A DNA stretch of 64,000 nucleotides from Mycolicibacterium pyrenivorans. GTDB taxonomy: Bacteria; Actinomycetota; Actinomycetes; Mycobacteriales; Mycobacteriaceae. Shown in pieces: positions 8,220 through 19,344 of the stretch (position 1 is the first letter of the stretch; each line of letters opens with the position of its first letter). A program made the translations under genes and the position numbers. The stretch lies in the NCBI RefSeq assembly GCF_025821625.1, contig NZ_JACKSH010000026.1:80714-144713 (forward strand). Reading direction: 5' to 3'. The notes below the pieces were generated by a model, which ran no database searches, was not told where the DNA came from, and was given only the letters and a program-made list of their open reading frames with translations.

Positions 8220-8765
8220 CTAGCGGCCGAGCGCCTTCAGCGCCCGGGAGAACACTTCGTCGAGCTCGCCGACGGCGTCGACGGTGGCCAGGGTCTCGCT
8301 GTAGTAGTCCAGCAGCGGCGCGGTCTCGTCGCGGTACACCTTGAACCGGTTGCGGATGACGTCCTCGGTGTCGTCGGCGCGGCCCCGGCCCTTGAGCCGG
8401 GAGACGAGCTCCTCTTCGGGCACCCGGAACTCCAGCACCGCGTCCAGCGACAGGTCGCGCTTGGCGAGCATCTCGTCGAGCGCCTTGGCCTGCTCGACCG
8501 ACCGCGGGAAGCCGTCCAGGATGAACCCGTTGACGGCGTCCTCGTCGTTGAGGCGGTCGTCGACCAGAGCGTTGGTCAGCGTGGCCGGAACGAGGTCGCC
8601 GGCGTCGAGGTACTTCTTGGCTTCCAGCCCGAGCTCGGTGCCGTTGGTGATGTTGTACCGGAACAGGTCGCCGGTCGAGATCTGCGGGACCCCGAGCTTC
8701 TCGGCCAGCTTCTGCGCCTGCGTGCCCTTGCCCGCGCCGGGGGGCCCCAACAACACGATTCTCAA
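8220..8765 (-). CDS. adk: adenylate kinase
   Basis: 181 residues, the usual mycobacterial length. The P-loop [11 protein letters not shown] is at the N-terminus, then DLFRYNI and [13 protein letters not shown]. The lid is short and lacks zinc cysteines, as in other actinobacterial Adk. It interconverts ATP + AMP and 2 ADP. It sits between secY (13-nt gap) and map (5-nt gap), a conserved arrangement of bacterial secY operons. Confidence 0.97.
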   Translation of the reverse strand: MRIVLLGPPGAGKGTQAQKLAEKLGVPQISTGDLFRYNITNGTELGLEAKKYLDAGDLVPATLTNALVDDRLNDEDAVNGFILDGFPRSVEQAKALDEMLAKRDLSLDAVLEFRVPEEELVSRLKGRGRADDTEDVIRNRFKVYRDETAPLLDYYSETLATVDAVGELDEVFSRALKALGR

Positions 8766-8778
8766 CTTAGGAACCCTC

Positions 8779-10116
8779 TCACTTCAAGAAACCTTCGTAA
8801 TTGCGCTGCATCAGCTGGCTTTCGATTTGCTTGACGGTGTCCAGGCCGACGCCGACCGCAATGAGGACCGCGGTGCCGCCGAAGGGCAGGTTCTGCACGG
8901 CACCGGTGTTGCCGATCTGCAGGAACATGTTCGGCAGGACCGCGATGACACCCAGGTAGATCGAGCCCGGCAGGGTGATCCTGGACAACACGAACCGCAG
9001 GTAGTCCGCGGTCGGCTTGCCCGGCCGGATGCCCGGGATGAAGCCGCCGTACTTCTTCATCTCGTCCGCGCGGTCGTCGGGGTTGAACGTGATCGACACG
9101 TAGAAGTACGTGAAGAAGATGATCAGACCGAAGTAGATCGCGATGTACACCGGGCTGCTCGGGTCGGTCAGGTACTCGGCGACGAACGTCTGCCACCACC
9201 CGGTGTTCGGGGTGGCGCTGCCGCTGCTGATCAGCTGCGTGATCAGGTGCGGGATGTAGATCAGCGATGACGCGAAGATGACCGGGATGACGCCCGCCTG
9301 GTTGACCTTGAGCGGCAGGTACGTCGAGGTGCCGCCGTACATCTTGCGGCCCACCATGCGCTTGGCGTACTGCACCGGGATGCGGCGCTGCCCCTGCTCG
9401 ACGAAGACCACGCCGATGACGATGATCAGCGCCGCGATGCAGACGAACGTGAAGACCATGCCGCCACGGCTGTCGAGGATGTTCTTGCCCTCGCCGGGGA
9501 TGGCGGAGGCGATGCTGGCGAAGATCAACAGTGACATGCCGTTGCCGACGCCGCGCTCCGTGGCGAGCTCGCCCATCCACATCACCAGCGCCGCGCCCGC
9601 GGTCATCACGATGACCATCACGGCCAACGTCGTGATGTTCAGGCCCTCACCCTGGCCCTGGATGATGTCGAGGGTGCAGCCCTGCAGCAGGCCACCGTTG
9701 GCGGCCAGCGCCACGATGCTGGTGGCCTGCAGGATCGCCAGCGCGATCGCCAGGTACCTGGTGTACTGCGTCATCTTGGTCTGGCCGGCCTGCCCCTCCT
9801 TGCGCAACTGTTCGAAGCGCGGGATGACGACCGTCAGCAGCTGCACGATGATGCTCGCGGTGATGTAGGGCATGATGCCCACCGCGAACACGGACAGCTG
9901 CAGCAGGGCGCCACCGGAGAACAGGTTGATCAGCGAGTAGATCTGCCCGGACTCACCCCCGCTGACCTGGGCGATGCACTGCTGGACGTTGGGGTAGTTG
10001 ACACCGGGAGACGGGATCGACGCACCGACGCGGTACAGGATCACGATGCCCAACGTGAACAGGATCTTCCGTCTCAGGTCTGGTGTTCTGAGCGAAGAGA
10101 TGAAAGCCGAGAGCAC
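8779..10116 (-). CDS. secY: preprotein translocase channel subunit SecY
   Basis: 445 residues from GTG 10116, preceded by GCAGGAGGAAAGA; the longer ORF start at 10131 would overlap this ribosome site. The protein begins [23 protein letters not shown] and has ten predicted membrane segments. A plug-type sequence ([15 protein letters not shown]) follows TM1, and cytoplasmic loops carry [12 protein letters not shown] and [26 protein letters not shown]. It forms the Sec channel. Here it heads secY-adk-map and is separated from the rplO operon by the methyltransferase/sppA block. Confidence 0.96.
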   Translation of the reverse strand: MLSAFISSLRTPDLRRKILFTLGIVILYRVGASIPSPGVNYPNVQQCIAQVSGGESGQIYSLINLFSGGALLQLSVFAVGIMPYITASIIVQLLTVVIPRFEQLRKEGQAGQTKMTQYTRYLAIALAILQATSIVALAANGGLLQGCTLDIIQGQGEGLNITTLAVMVIVMTAGAALVMWMGELATERGVGNGMSLLIFASIASAIPGEGKNILDSRGGMVFTFVCIAALIIVIGVVFVEQGQRRIPVQYAKRMVGRKMYGGTSTYLPLKVNQAGVIPVIFASSLIYIPHLITQLISSGSATPNTGWWQTFVAEYLTDPSSPVYIAIYFGLIIFFTYFYVSITFNPDDRADEMKKYGGFIPGIRPGKPTADYLRFVLSRITLPGSIYLGVIAVLPNMFLQIGNTGAVQNLPFGGTAVLIAVGVGLDTVKQIESQLMQRNYEGFLK

Positions 10117-10395
10117 TCTTTCCTCCTGCACGGCCGGGCTACGATCGCGGCGTGCTCATTGGCTGGTGTGACCAGCGGTGTTAGTCAGGTATGGGTCAAG
10201 TCGTGCGCGCGACGGCACGAGCAGGTAAACGGCCTGCACAGTCGCGCGTTCAGACAGTCTACGAGACTAACAGTTGCATCTTGCCGCGCCCGAATCCGAA
10301 TCTCGCCGACAGGGCGGCCGGAGTTTCGGGGCGTACAGTCGGAATCAGCTCGTTAACACACCTAAGTAACACCGATTTCTGCACAGGGGACCGCA

Positions 10396-11322
10396 GTGGC
10401 ACGCACCGAGAACGACACATGGGACCTCGCCTCCAGCGTGGGCGCGACCGCGACGATGGTCGCCGCAGCCCGGGCGGTGGCGTCCAGAGCCGAGGACCCC
10501 GTGATCGACGATCCGTTCGCCGAACCGCTGGTGCGCGCCGTCGGCATCGACTTCTTCACCCGGCTGGCCGGCGGCGAGTTCACCGCAGCAGACCTCGACG
10601 GCGGCCACGACGGCCAGTCCCCGGTCGGGATGGGCCGCTTCGCCGACGGGATGGCCGCGCGCACCCGGTTCTTCGACGACTTCTTCGCCGCCGCCACCGC
10701 CGCGGGCATCCGGCAGGCCGTGATCCTGGCGTCCGGGCTGGACGCCAGGGCGTACCGCCTGACGTGGCCGCAGGACATGGTGCTGTTCGAGATCGACCAG
10801 CCCGAGGTGATCACGTTCAAGGCGACGACGTTGGCCGGGCTCGGCGCGCACCCCACCACCGAGCTGCGGACCGTCGCCGTCGACCTGCGACAGGATTGGC
10901 CCGCCGCGCTCGCCGACGCGGGCTTCGACGCGGCACGGCCGACGGCCTGGATCGCCGAGGGCCTGTTCGGTTACCTGCCCCCCGAAGCGCAGGACCGGCT
11001 GCTCGACCAGATCACCGAACTCAGCGCCCCGGGCAGCCGCCTGGCGGCCGAGGGGGTGCCCTCGCACGGGGACGTCGACCAGGAGGAGCTCCGCGAGCGG
11101 ATGAGGGAATCGTCCAGCCAGTGGCGCAGCCACGGTTTCGACCTGGACTTCTCCGAGCTGATCTTCCTGGGTGAGCGCGCCGAGGTCACCGAATACGTCC
11201 AGCGGCAGGGTTGGGCGGTGGCGGCCGCACCGACCAACGATCTGCTGACGCGGTACGGGCTGGTGCCTCTCGACGAGGGCGAAGGGTTCGCCGACGTCGT
11301 CTACGTCACCGCCACCAAGTAA
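10396..11322 (+). CDS. SAM-dependent methyltransferase, TIGR00027 family, paralogue 1
   Basis: 308 residues, GTG start after AGGGGA. It has the family signature [34 protein letters not shown], the SAM-binding [16 protein letters not shown] and the acidic-loop [12 protein letters not shown]. The family is expanded in mycobacteria. Some members are proposed lipid or polyketide O-methyltransferases, but substrates are mostly unknown. M. tuberculosis has several copies (Rv0725c, Rv0726c, Rv0731c) at the same place between secY and sppA. First of three in a row, 9 nt before the next. Confidence 0.88.
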   Translation: MARTENDTWDLASSVGATATMVAAARAVASRAEDPVIDDPFAEPLVRAVGIDFFTRLAGGEFTAADLDGGHDGQSPVGMGRFADGMAARTRFFDDFFAAATAAGIRQAVILASGLDARAYRLTWPQDMVLFEIDQPEVITFKATTLAGLGAHPTTELRTVAVDLRQDWPAALADAGFDAARPTAWIAEGLFGYLPPEAQDRLLDQITELSAPGSRLAAEGVPSHGDVDQEELRERMRESSSQWRSHGFDLDFSELIFLGERAEVTEYVQRQGWAVAAAPTNDLLTRYGLVPLDEGEGFADVVYVTATK

Positions 11323-11331
11323 GAGACGGCG

Positions 11332-12258
11332 ATGATGGCACGTTCCGAGCGCGACCGCTGGGACCTCGCCTCCAGCGTCGGCGCCACCGCCACGTCGGTG
11401 GCGGCGTCTCGTGCCTTCGCCAGCCGTGAGCCCGACCCGTTGATCAGCGATCCGTATGCCGCCACCCTGGTGGAGGCCGTCGGCCTGCCCCACTTCGTCG
11501 CGGTCGCCCGCGGTGAGATCGACTTCGGTGACGACCCGCTCTTCGGCGCCGAGCAGATGCGCGAGCACATCGCGGTGCGCACCCGGTACTTCGACGGCTT
11601 CTTCGCCGCCGCGGTAGATGCGGGCATCCGGCAGGCGGTGATCCTGGCCTCCGGTCTGGACACCAGGGCCTACCGGCTGCCCTGGCCCGACGGCACTGTG
11701 GTGTTCGAGATCGACCAACCCAGCGTCATCGAGTTCAAGACCCGGGTCCTTGCCCAAGCCGGCGCGACGCCTGCCGCCGACCGCCGCACCGTCGGCATCG
11801 ATCTGCGGGAGAACTGGCCGACAGTCCTGCGGGAGTGCGGTTTCGACACGGCCGCCCCGACGGCGTGGATCGCCGAGGGACTCTTGATCTATCTGCCCCC
11901 CGAGGCCCAGGACCGGCTGCTGGCCGACATCACCGCGCTCAGCGCACCTGGCAGCCGGCTGGCCACCGAACACATGGATGCCCAAGCGCTGACCGGGGAT
12001 TGGGCCAAGGCGATGACCGAGCGCGCACGCAGGCACGGCAGCGACATCGACCTGACCGAGCTGTTCTACAGCGGTCCGCGCAACTCCGCCGCCGACCAAC
12101 TGCGCGAGCTCGGATGGCAGGTGTCGGTGCTGCCGAACGCGGATGCCTACGCCGCCAACGGTTTCGCGCCGCCGGCCGACCATCTGCGGGCGATGATCGG
12201 TGTTTCCGGTTACCTGTCGGCGGAGCTGGGGGGGTGTCCTGATGACCCGCACCGGTGA
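11332..12258 (+). CDS. SAM-dependent methyltransferase, TIGR00027 family, paralogue 2
   Basis: 308 residues; start ATG 11332 or 11335. Same landmarks as paralogue 1: [87 protein letters not shown]. The C-terminal third, which shapes the substrate pocket in this family, differs clearly from its neighbours, so the three probably differ in substrate. Its end overlaps paralogue 3 by 17 nt. Confidence 0.87.
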   Translation: MMARSERDRWDLASSVGATATSVAASRAFASREPDPLISDPYAATLVEAVGLPHFVAVARGEIDFGDDPLFGAEQMREHIAVRTRYFDGFFAAAVDAGIRQAVILASGLDTRAYRLPWPDGTVVFEIDQPSVIEFKTRVLAQAGATPAADRRTVGIDLRENWPTVLRECGFDTAAPTAWIAEGLLIYLPPEAQDRLLADITALSAPGSRLATEHMDAQALTGDWAKAMTERARRHGSDIDLTELFYSGPRNSAADQLRELGWQVSVLPNADAYAANGFAPPADHLRAMIGVSGYLSAELGGCPDDPHR

Positions 12259-13156
12259 TGATTCGTGGGACCTCGCGTCCAGCGTGGGTGCGACGGCGAC
12301 GATGGTCGCCGCGGGCCGCGCGATCGCGTCCGCCGACCCGCGGGGGCTGATCGACGATCCGTTCGCCGCACCGCTGGTGCGCGCGGTCGGGCTGGACTTC
12401 TTCACCGCCATGCTCGACGGCGACATGGACCTGTCCCGGATACCCGGGGGCGCACCCGAGCGCGTGCAGTCGATGATCGACGCGATGGCGGTGCGCACCA
12501 AATTCTTCGACGACCACCTGACGGCCGCGACCGCCATCGGCGTGCGGCAGGTGGTCATCCTGGCCTCCGGACTCGACGCCCGGGCCTACCGGTTGCCGTG
12601 GCCCGACGGCACCGTCGTCTACGAGATCGACCAGCCCGACGTGATCGCGTTCAAGTCGCAGACGCTGGCCGACCTCGGCGCCGCACCGACCGCCACCCGG
12701 CGGACGGTGGCGATCGATCTGCGCGAGGACTGGCCGGCGGCGTTGCAGGAGGCAGGATTCGACGCCTCCCGACCGACCGCCTGGCTCGTCGAAGGGCTGC
12801 TCATCTACCTGCCACCCGAGGCCCAGGATCACCTGTTCGACCTGATCACCCGCCACTCCGCCCCCGGCAGCACGGTGGGCACCGAGTATGCGCCCGGCAT
12901 CATCGACTTCGACGCCGAGAAGGCTCGCGAGATGACGGCACCGCTGACCGAACAAGGCCTTGACATCGACATGGGCTCGCTGGTGTACGCGGGTCAGCGC
13001 AGCCACGTGATGGACTACCTGCGCGAAAGTCGTTGGCAGGTAGACGGTGTTCCCCGCGACGAGTTGTTCGGGCAGTTCGGGCTGCCCGTGCCGGCGGCGG
13101 AGGACGACGACGTGCTGGGCGAGATCGTGTACGTCAGCGCGAGGCTGGCGGGCTAG
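12242..13156 (+). CDS. SAM-dependent methyltransferase, TIGR00027 family, paralogue 3
   Basis: 304 residues from ATG 12242 ([17 protein letters not shown]), chosen by alignment with the other two starts; a longer ORF from 12200 is rejected. Motifs: [54 protein letters not shown] distinct C-terminal region follows. The start lies inside paralogue 2, so all three are probably one transcript. The stop region overlaps the convergent sppA stop by 4 bp. Confidence 0.88.
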   Translation: MTRTGDDSWDLASSVGATATMVAAGRAIASADPRGLIDDPFAAPLVRAVGLDFFTAMLDGDMDLSRIPGGAPERVQSMIDAMAVRTKFFDDHLTAATAIGVRQVVILASGLDARAYRLPWPDGTVVYEIDQPDVIAFKSQTLADLGAAPTATRRTVAIDLREDWPAALQEAGFDASRPTAWLVEGLLIYLPPEAQDHLFDLITRHSAPGSTVGTEYAPGIIDFDAEKAREMTAPLTEQGLDIDMGSLVYAGQRSHVMDYLRESRWQVDGVPRDELFGQFGLPVPAAEDDDVLGEIVYVSARLAG

Positions 13157-14925
13157 AACCGCCAGCCGCCGAGCCACAGGGCGTTGGTCCCGCTCAGCGA
13201 CCGCTGCGTGCCGTCGACCGCTCCGGTGACCGCGGCCACCAGCACCGCGCCCACCGCGTCGGGCAGGGACGCGGCGGCAGGCTGCGAAGAAGGTCTGGGC
13301 CGCAACATGTCCCGCAGCGAGGAGCCGGGCAGGTTCCTCACCGTGACCTTGTCGTCGGGATCGATCCCGGCGAGCACCTTCGCCCGCCGGACCGCGGTGC
13401 GCAGCCCGCCGAGTTCGTCGACCAGGCCGCGCTCGGCGGCGTCGGCCCCCGTCCACACCCGGCCGCGGGCCACCCCCTCGACCTCCTCGACGGTCATGTC
13501 GCGACCGTCGGCGACCCGCTGGACGAAGTCGGTGTAGAACAGGTCCGCCTCGGCCACCACCTGGGCATGCTGCTCATCGGTGAACGGAGCGTTGACCGAC
13601 CACGCGTCGGCGTTGGTGTTGGTGCGCACGCTGTCGGAGCCGACGCCCAAGCGCCCCTTCAGTTCACGCGCCACCAGCTTGCCCGTGACCACGCCGATCG
13701 ATCCGGTGATGGTGCCGGGGTTGGCGACGATCTCGTCGGCGGCCATCGAGACGTAGTAACCGCCCGACGCCGCGACCGCGCCCATCGACGCGACCACCGG
13801 CTTGCCGGCCTCGCGGGCGCGGACGACTTCCCGCCAGACGGTCTCCGACCCCGTCACCGACCCACCGGGACTGTCGACCCGCAGCACGATCGCGGCGACG
13901 TCCTCGTCGGCGACCGCCTCGCGCAGCGCCGCGGCGATGGTGTCGCCCCCGGCGCTCGGGGAGCCCAGCGGCGACATCTGACGGCCACGTCCGCTGACGA
14001 TCGGTCCGGCGAGGGTGACGACCGCGATCGTCTTCCTGCCCTTGAGCCCGGGCACCGACACCGACGGCCCTTTGGCCCTGGCGTAGCGCGCGAGAAACAA
14101 CCTCGGCGGCGCGTCGTCGCCGTCGGGATCCGCGTCGGAGCCCAGGTCCGAGTCGCTGAGCTGCGCGATCCGCGCGTAGGCCTCGTCGCGGAACCCGATG
14201 CGGTCGACCAGCCCCGCGGTCACCGCGTCGTCGCGCAGCAGCGGCGCCTTGTCGGCCAGCGCGTCCAACGCGGTCGCGTCGATGTTGCGCGAGGCCGCCA
14301 CCGCCTCCCACACCTGGGCATGCAGGCTCTCGAGCAGCCGGCTGTCGGCCTCGCGATGGGAATCGGTGTAGCTGTCCTGGGTGAAAACGTTTGCCGCCGA
14401 CTTGTATTCACCGCGCGCGATGAACTGCGCCTCGACTCCCGCCTTGGCGAGCGCGTCGCGCAGGAACAGCGCGCTGGTGGCGAACCCGACCAACCCGACG
14501 GTGCCCGACGGCTGCATCCACACCTCGCCGAAACCCGAGGCCAGGTAGTACGACAGCGTGCCCGGATAGGTCTCGGCCCAGGCGACGGACGGCTTGGCGG
14601 CAGAGAACGCCACGATCGCCTCACGCAGTTCCTGGACCGGGCCGGGCGAGGCGGCCGGGATCTGGATTCGGGCGATCAGACCGGCGACCCGCGGATCCTC
14701 GGCGGCACGGTGAACGGCCTCGACGGCCTCCCGCAGCAGCAGCGGCTTACCCGCCCCGTTTATCAGCACCAGCGGGTCGAAGCCACTGGTCTCCTGGGGC
14801 ACCGACTGCAGATCCAGTTCGAGGATGCAGCCGTTCGGAACGCCGTGGTGGCGGGCGGTGTCGACCCTGCGGGCGAGCGCCCGGATGTCGTCGGTGCCGG
14901 GGACGCCGGGGAGGAAGGAGAACAT
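13153..14925 (-). CDS. sppA: signal peptide peptidase SppA (protease IV, 67K type)
   Basis: 590 residues, the double-domain SppA length. The catalytic Lys lies in the N-terminal repeat ([19 protein letters not shown]) and the nucleophile Ser in the C-terminal repeat ([20 protein letters not shown]). [11 protein letters not shown] is the oxyanion region. It degrades signal peptides left in the membrane. There is no obvious N-terminal membrane anchor, so association may be peripheral. The gene sits beside the r-protein operon as in M. tuberculosis (Rv0724). Confidence 0.92.
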   Translation of the reverse strand: MFSFLPGVPGTDDIRALARRVDTARHHGVPNGCILELDLQSVPQETSGFDPLVLINGAGKPLLLREAVEAVHRAAEDPRVAGLIARIQIPAASPGPVQELREAIVAFSAAKPSVAWAETYPGTLSYYLASGFGEVWMQPSGTVGLVGFATSALFLRDALAKAGVEAQFIARGEYKSAANVFTQDSYTDSHREADSRLLESLHAQVWEAVAASRNIDATALDALADKAPLLRDDAVTAGLVDRIGFRDEAYARIAQLSDSDLGSDADPDGDDAPPRLFLARYARAKGPSVSVPGLKGRKTIAVVTLAGPIVSGRGRQMSPLGSPSAGGDTIAAALREAVADEDVAAIVLRVDSPGGSVTGSETVWREVVRAREAGKPVVASMGAVAASGGYYVSMAADEIVANPGTITGSIGVVTGKLVARELKGRLGVGSDSVRTNTNADAWSVNAPFTDEQHAQVVAEADLFYTDFVQRVADGRDMTVEEVEGVARGRVWTGADAAERGLVDELGGLRTAVRRAKVLAGIDPDDKVTVRNLPGSSLRDMLRPRPSSQPAAASLPDAVGAVLVAAVTGAVDGTQRSLSGTNALWLGGWRF

Positions 14926-14971
14926 GCGATTCAGCCTACCGACGCCGCGGGGTGCGGCTTCCGGCGTGAAC

Positions 14972-15319
14972 CTAGCGACCCACGAACCGGGCGTGCTGCG
15001 GGCAGTAGATGGCCACCGAGGCCTTCATCAGGCCGACGGCCTGTTCGCGGCTCATGCCGTTGCTCGCCAAGGTCGTGACCACGCCACGCACCGCGGGCAC
15101 CGGGTTGACGTTGCCCGTCACTCCGGTGGTGAGCATGTCGCAGACCTGCTGCCCCACCGCGGGCAGATCGGTGTCGGGTGCCGTCCGAATGCCGAGCGAA
15201 CCGACAACCTGGGTGAACCGCTCGTCGGCCGTCTCGGCGTGAGCCGACGGGACGGCGGCGACCATCGAGAAACCGGCGGCGGCCATCGCTGCGGCGATGG
15301 CTCGACGGTGACGGATCAT
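14972..15319 (-). CDS. secreted DUF732-domain protein
   Basis: 115 residues with a cleavable signal peptide (MIRHRRAIAAAMAAAGFSMVAAVPSAHA, cleavage after AHA). The mature DUF732 domain (ADERFTQVVGSLGI, QQVCDMLTTG, GMSREQAVGLMKASVAIYCP) has two cysteines placed for a disulfide. The family is common and exported in mycobacteria, with no established function. A 46-nt gap separates it from sppA downstream. Confidence 0.82.
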   Translation of the reverse strand: MIRHRRAIAAAMAAAGFSMVAAVPSAHAETADERFTQVVGSLGIRTAPDTDLPAVGQQVCDMLTTGVTGNVNPVPAVRGVVTTLASNGMSREQAVGLMKASVAIYCPQHARFVGR

Positions 15320-15395
15320 GAACTACTCCTCGGTGTCGGCACGCAAAGTCTAATCGCGGTGGCGGCACCTGTCGTTACGGCGACCGCATGCAAGA

Positions 15396-15429
15396 AGCCC
15401 CCGAGCCCGACACGCGTCGGACGGGGGCT
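15396..15429 (-). terminator. intrinsic terminator of the rplN-rplO operon
   Basis: Arms AGCCCCCG (15396-15403) and CGGGGGCT (15422-15429) pair perfectly, and an inner CCGAC/GTCGG stem extends the hairpin. It lies 18 bp after the rplO stop. The downstream T-run is weak (TTCTTGC), as is usual for mycobacterial terminators. Confidence 0.75.
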
Positions 15430-15446
15430 CCTTGGCTACGACCGGA

Positions 15447-15911
15447 TTACAGCTCGGTGGCGGTGCCGCCTGCGGCTTCGGTACATGATCCGCCCGCGGA
15501 TGTGATCGCCTCGCGGGCGCTGCCGCTGAACTTGTTCGCCGTCACGTCGACCTTGGCGGTCAGCTTGCCGTCGCCGAGCACCTTGACCAACGCGTTCTTG
15601 CGGACCAGGCCCTTGGCCACCAACTCGTCGACGCCGACGGTGCCGCCATCGGGGAACGCCTTGTTGAGGTCACCGACATTGACGACGTCGTACTCGGTGC
15701 GGAAGCGGTTCTTGAAGCCCTTGAGCTTCGGCAGCCGCATGTGGATCGGCATCTGGCCACCCTCGAACGTCGCGGGGACGTTCTTGCGTGCCTTGGTGCC
15801 CTTCGTACCGCGGCCCGCGGTCTTGCCCTTGGAGCCCTCGCCGCGGCCCACGCGGGTCTTCGCAGTCTTCGAACCCGGTGCCGGGCGCAGGTCGTGCAGC
15901 TTGATTGTCAC
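15447..15911 (-). CDS. rplO: 50S ribosomal protein L15
   Basis: 154 residues from GTG 15911 ([23 protein letters not shown]), with the ribosome site GAGGAGG inside the end of rpmD; the ORF start 18 nt upstream lacks support. The Gly/Lys-rich N-terminal arm ([22 protein letters not shown]) penetrates 23S rRNA, and the C-terminal globular domain ends in a short Gly/Thr tail. Last gene of the operon, followed by a strong hairpin. Confidence 0.96.
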   Translation of the reverse strand: MTIKLHDLRPAPGSKTAKTRVGRGEGSKGKTAGRGTKGTKARKNVPATFEGGQMPIHMRLPKLKGFKNRFRTEYDVVNVGDLNKAFPDGGTVGVDELVAKGLVRKNALVKVLGDGKLTAKVDVTANKFSGSAREAITSAGGSCTEAAGGTATEL

Positions 15912-15915
15912 GTGT

Positions 15916-16095
15916 TCAGACCTCCTCAACCGTCACGAGGTGGTGGACGGCTTTGATCAGTCCGCGGGTCTGGGGGCTGTCCTCCCGAACCACGGACTGG
16001 CGGATCTTGCGCAGACCGAGAGTCCTCAGGGACTCACGCTGCTTCCAGCGCGCACCGATGGTGCTGCGCACCTGGGTGATCTTGAGTTCTGCCAT
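15916..16095 (-). CDS. rpmD: 50S ribosomal protein L30
   Basis: 59 residues, starting [14 protein letters not shown] and ending HHLVTVEEV. It has the single ferredoxin-like L30 domain with [25 protein letters not shown]. It is 5 nt after rpsE and its stop is only 4 nt upstream of the rplO start, so rplO depends on a ribosome site within rpmD. Confidence 0.96.
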   Translation of the reverse strand: MAELKITQVRSTIGARWKQRESLRTLGLRKIRQSVVREDSPQTRGLIKAVHHLVTVEEV

Positions 16096-16100
16096 GGTGG

Positions 16101-16781
16101 TTAAGCCGTTCCCTCACGCGCTGCGCTGGCGGCCAGTGCCTCCGCCTCACGGCGGGCCCTGAGCATCCCCGCGGGCGCTACGTCTTCGATCGGCAGGCCG
16201 CGGCGGGCCGCGACCTCTTCGGGACGCTGCAGCATCTTCAGCGCGGCAACGGTCGCGTGCACGACGTTGATCGCGTTGTCGCTGCCCAGCGACTTGGCCA
16301 GGATGTCGTGCACGCCGGCGCATTCCAGTACCGCACGTGCCGCACCGCCGGCGATCACACCGGTACCGGGGCTGGCCGGACGCAGCATCACGACACCGGC
16401 CGCGGCCTCACCTTGCACCGGGTGCACGATGGTGCCGCCGATGAGCGGGACGCGGAAGAAGCCCTTGCGTGCCTCTTCGACACCCTTGGCGATCGCGGCG
16501 GGGACTTCCTTGGCCTTGCCGTATCCGACACCGACCATGCCCGCGCCGTCGCCGACGATCACCAGCGCGGTGAAGCTGAACCGGCGACCGCCCTTGACCA
16601 CCTTGGACACGCGGTTGATCGCCACGACGCGCTCGATGTAGTTGCTCTTGTCACCGCCGTCGCGGCCGCCACGACCACCGCGGTCGTCACGGCGGCCACG
16701 GCCGCCACGGTCATCGGAGCGTCCGCCCCTGTTATCGGAGCTCGACGGCCCGCCGGCTCCAACAGCCTGCTCGGCCATCAT
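16101..16781 (-). CDS. rpsE: 30S ribosomal protein S5
   Basis: 226 residues. The dsRNA-binding domain ([23 protein letters not shown]) is followed by [23 protein letters not shown] and the C-terminal S5 domain ([20 protein letters not shown]). About 40 extra N-terminal residues are rich in Arg, Gly and Asp (repeated DRGGRG). Such extensions occur in mycobacterial S5, but this one is notably RGG-like. S5 acts in decoding fidelity at the mRNA entry side. Start at the first of two ATGs, after GAGAGG. Confidence 0.96.
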   Translation of the reverse strand: MMAEQAVGAGGPSSSDNRGGRSDDRGGRGRRDDRGGRGGRDGGDKSNYIERVVAINRVSKVVKGGRRFSFTALVIVGDGAGMVGVGYGKAKEVPAAIAKGVEEARKGFFRVPLIGGTIVHPVQGEAAAGVVMLRPASPGTGVIAGGAARAVLECAGVHDILAKSLGSDNAINVVHATVAALKMLQRPEEVAARRGLPIEDVAPAGMLRARREAEALAASAAREGTA

Positions 16782-16815
16782 GCAATCCTCTCGGTCTTCA
16801 CTGGAACGGTCTTCA

Positions 16816-17220
16816 CTAGAACTTCAGCCCGCCTTCGCGCGCGGCGTCGGCCAGCGCGGCGATCCGTCCACCGTAGGTGTATCCGCCGCGGTCGAACACG
16901 ACCTCGTCGATGCCCGCGGCCTTCGCACGCTCGGCGATGAGCTGCCCGACCCGGGTGCTGTGGGCCTTCTTGTCCCCGTCGAGGGCACGCACGTCGGCCT
17001 CGATCGACGACGCCGCGGCCAGCGTCACGCCGTCCAGGTCGTCGACCAACTGCACGTGGATGTGCCGCGCCGAACGGTTGACCACCAGGCGGGGCCGCTG
17101 CGCGGTGCCGGAGACCTTCTTGCGCAACCGTGCGTGCCTGCGCAGCCGCGACGTACGCCGCGCCTCGCTGATGTTCTGTCCCACCGGCTTGCGCACGGTG
17201 TCCTTGGTGTTGGTAGCCAT
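16816..17220 (-). CDS. rplR: 50S ribosomal protein L18
   Basis: 134 residues. The basic N-terminal tail ([21 protein letters not shown]) binds 5S rRNA, and the core has [20 protein letters not shown] and [41 protein letters not shown]. It forms the central protuberance with L5 and 5S rRNA. It follows rplF by 3 nt. Confidence 0.97.
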   Translation of the reverse strand: MATNTKDTVRKPVGQNISEARRTSRLRRHARLRKKVSGTAQRPRLVVNRSARHIHVQLVDDLDGVTLAAASSIEADVRALDGDKKAHSTRVGQLIAERAKAAGIDEVVFDRGGYTYGGRIAALADAAREGGLKF

Positions 17221-17223
17221 GAG

Positions 17224-17763
17224 TTACTTACCCGTCTTTCCGACCTTGCGACGGATCTGCTCACCCTCGTAGCGAACGCCCTTGCCCTTGTACGGGTCCG
17301 GGCGGCGCAGGCGGCGGATGTTCGCCGAGATCTGTCCGACCTTTTGCTTGTCGATCCCCGAGATCGAGAACTTGGTGGGCGTCTCCACCGCGAAGGTGAT
17401 GCCCTCCGGCGCCTCGATGATCACCGGGTGGCTGTATCCCAGCGCGAACTCCAGGGTGTTGCCCTTGGCCACCACGCGGTAGCCGACGCCGAAGATCTCC
17501 ATCTTGGTGGTGTAGCCCTCGGTCACACCGGTGACCAGGTTGGCCACCAACGTCCGGGACAGCCCGTGCAGCGAGCGGTTTCGCCGCTCGTCGTCGGGAC
17601 GGGCCACCACGACGGCGCCGTCGTCATCGCGCGACACCGTGATCGGCTCGGCGACTGACAGTTCGAGGGTTCCCTTGGGGCCCTTGACGGACACGTTCTG
17701 ACCGTCGATGGTCACGTCGACTCCCGCGGGAATCGCAACCGGCTGCTTTCCAATACGCGACAT
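17224..17763 (-). CDS. rplF: 50S ribosomal protein L6
   Basis: 179 residues from ATG 17763 ([17 protein letters not shown]); the ORF extends further upstream, but only this start matches the family. Two L6 repeats are seen, and the C-terminal rRNA-binding motif [27 protein letters not shown] is intact. L6 lies near the sarcin-ricin loop. The gene begins 16 nt after rpsH. Confidence 0.97.
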   Translation of the reverse strand: MSRIGKQPVAIPAGVDVTIDGQNVSVKGPKGTLELSVAEPITVSRDDDGAVVVARPDDERRNRSLHGLSRTLVANLVTGVTEGYTTKMEIFGVGYRVVAKGNTLEFALGYSHPVIIEAPEGITFAVETPTKFSISGIDKQKVGQISANIRRLRRPDPYKGKGVRYEGEQIRRKVGKTGK

Positions 17764-17779
17764 TGTGGTTCTCCTCCCG

Positions 17780-18178
17780 CTACCAGACGAACGCGAGGAC
17801 TTCGCCGCCCACGCCTTGTCGTGCTGCCTGGCGGTCGGTGAGCAGGCCCGACGACGTGGAGATGATCGCCACGCCGAGGCCACCCAGCACCCGCGGCAGA
17901 TTGGTGGACTTCGCGTACACGCGCAGACCGGGCTTGGACACCCGGCGCAGGCCGGCGATGCTGCGCTCCCGGCTCGGTCCGTACTTCAGTTGCACCACCA
18001 GCGATTTGCCCACGCGGGCATCCTCGGTGCGGAAGTCGGTGATGTAGCCCTCCGACTTGAGGATCTCGGCGATGTTGGCCTTGATCTTGCTGTGCGGCAG
18101 GGTCACTTCGTCGTGGTACGCCGAATTGGCGTTGCGCAGACGCGTGAGGAAGTCTGCGATCGGATCCGTCATGGTCAT
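17780..18178 (-). CDS. rpsH: 30S ribosomal protein S8
   Basis: 132 residues: [31 protein letters not shown] at the start and the C-terminal rRNA-binding signature [28 protein letters not shown]8 nucleates the 16S central domain and in E. coli is the spc-operon repressor; whether that applies here is unknown. A 90-bp gap with a CCTCCG/CGGAGG dyad separates it from rpsN. Confidence 0.97.
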   Translation of the reverse strand: MTMTDPIADFLTRLRNANSAYHDEVTLPHSKIKANIAEILKSEGYITDFRTEDARVGKSLVVQLKYGPSRERSIAGLRRVSKPGLRVYAKSTNLPRVLGGLGVAIISTSSGLLTDRQAARQGVGGEVLAFVW

Positions 18179-18268
18179 GACAGCCGGTTCACCTTTCTCG
18201 CGGCGGTTCCTCCGTGAGGAGTTTTCGGAGGCCTACCGCAACCTGTTAGTTGAGTACGAATCTGGTTG

Positions 18269-18454
18269 TTACCAGCTGGACTTCTGCACACCGGGCAGTT
18301 CGCCGGCGTGTGCCATCTCCCGCAGGCAGATTCGGCACAGGCCGAACTTGCGGAACACGGCGTGCGGGCGACCGCACCTGTTGCAGCGCGTGTAACCCCG
18401 CACCTTGAACTTGGGCTTCTTGTTGGCCTTGTTGACCAGAGCCTTCTTTGCCAT
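18269..18454 (-). CDS. rpsN: 30S ribosomal protein S14, zinc-binding (type Z)
   Basis: 61 residues with two CxxC pairs ([20 protein letters not shown]) forming a zinc ribbon, so this is the zinc-dependent housekeeping form. A zinc-independent copy under Zur control is commonly encoded elsewhere in mycobacteria. Located 4 nt after rplE. Confidence 0.97.
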   Translation of the reverse strand: MAKKALVNKANKKPKFKVRGYTRCNRCGRPHAVFRKFGLCRICLREMAHAGELPGVQKSSW

Positions 18455-18458
18455 CTGC

Positions 18459-19025
18459 TCAGTTCTCCTTGAACGGAAAGCCCAGCGCCCGCAGCAGCGC
18501 TCGTCCTTCGTCGTCGGTCGTCGCCGAGGTGACGACGGTGATGTCCATGCCGCGGGGCCGGTCGATGTCGTCGATGTTGATCTCGTGGAACATCGACTGC
18601 TCGTTGAGGCCGAACGTGTAGTTGCCGGTGCCGTCGAACTGCTTGGGGTTCAGGCCACGGAAGTCGCGGATACGCGGCAGCGCGATCGACGTCAACCGGT
18701 CGAGGAACTCCCACATCCGATCGCCGCGCAGCGTGACCCGCGCCCCGATCGGCATGCCCTCGCGGAGCTTGAACTGCGCGATGGACTTGCGGGCCTTGCG
18801 GATCTCGGGCTTCTGGCCGGTGATCAGGGCCAGGTCGTTGACCGCACCGTTGATCAGCTTGGCGTCGCGGGCGGCGTCACCGACACCCATGTTCACCACG
18901 ACCTTCATCACGCCGGGGATCTGCATGACGTTGGCGTAGCCGAACTCCTTCTGCAGCGAGTCGCGGATCTCCTCGCGGTAGCGCTGCTTGAGGCGCGGCA
19001 GGGTCTTCTGTTCAGTGGTGGTCAT
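18459..19025 (-). CDS. rplE: 50S ribosomal protein L5
   Basis: 188 residues from ATG 19025 ([20 protein letters not shown]), 1 nt after the rplX stop; the longer ORF upstream is out-of-frame read-in through rplX. Landmarks are [37 protein letters not shown] and the C-terminal [11 protein letters not shown]5 binds 5S rRNA and contacts P-site tRNA. Confidence 0.96.
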   Translation of the reverse strand: MTTTEQKTLPRLKQRYREEIRDSLQKEFGYANVMQIPGVMKVVVNMGVGDAARDAKLINGAVNDLALITGQKPEIRKARKSIAQFKLREGMPIGARVTLRGDRMWEFLDRLTSIALPRIRDFRGLNPKQFDGTGNYTFGLNEQSMFHEINIDDIDRPRGMDITVVTSATTDDEGRALLRALGFPFKEN

Positions 19026-19026
19026 T

Positions 19027-19344
19027 TCACAGGTCCTTGCCATTGCTCTTGGCCACCCGCACGCTCTTGCCGGACTCGTCGTCCTTGCGGTAGCCGACAC
19101 GGGTGGGCTTGCCGTCGGCATCGATCACCATCACGTTGCTGACGGAGATCGGCGCCTCCTGGGTGACGATGCCGCCGGAGGACGCGCCGCGCTCCGTGCG
19201 TGATTCGGGGGTGTGCTTCTTGATCCGGTTGACGCCCTCGACGAGCACCTTGTTGCGCTCCGGGTAGGCCACCAGGACCTTGCCCTTGGCGCCCTTGTCC
19301 TTGCCCGAGATCACGAGCACCGTGTCGCCCTTGCGGACCTTCAT
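19027..19344 (-). CDS. rplX: 50S ribosomal protein L24
   Basis: 105 residues with an N-terminal KOW motif ([23 protein letters not shown]) and [13 protein letters not shown]. It is an assembly initiator near the tunnel exit. It abuts rplN directly. Confidence 0.97.
   Translation of the reverse strand: MKVRKGDTVLVISGKDKGAKGKVLVAYPERNKVLVEGVNRIKKHTPESRTERGASSGGIVTQEAPISVSNVMVIDADGKPTRVGYRKDDESGKSVRVAKSNGKDL

Noticed and set aside
13033..15078. A 681-codon plus-strand ORF opposite sppA, and similar long ORFs at 10345-12558 (minus) and 27265-29517 (plus)
   Set aside because: Each lies antisense to a gene with clear catalytic or family motifs and has Arg/Gly/His-rich composition, the usual shadow of high-GC coding DNA.
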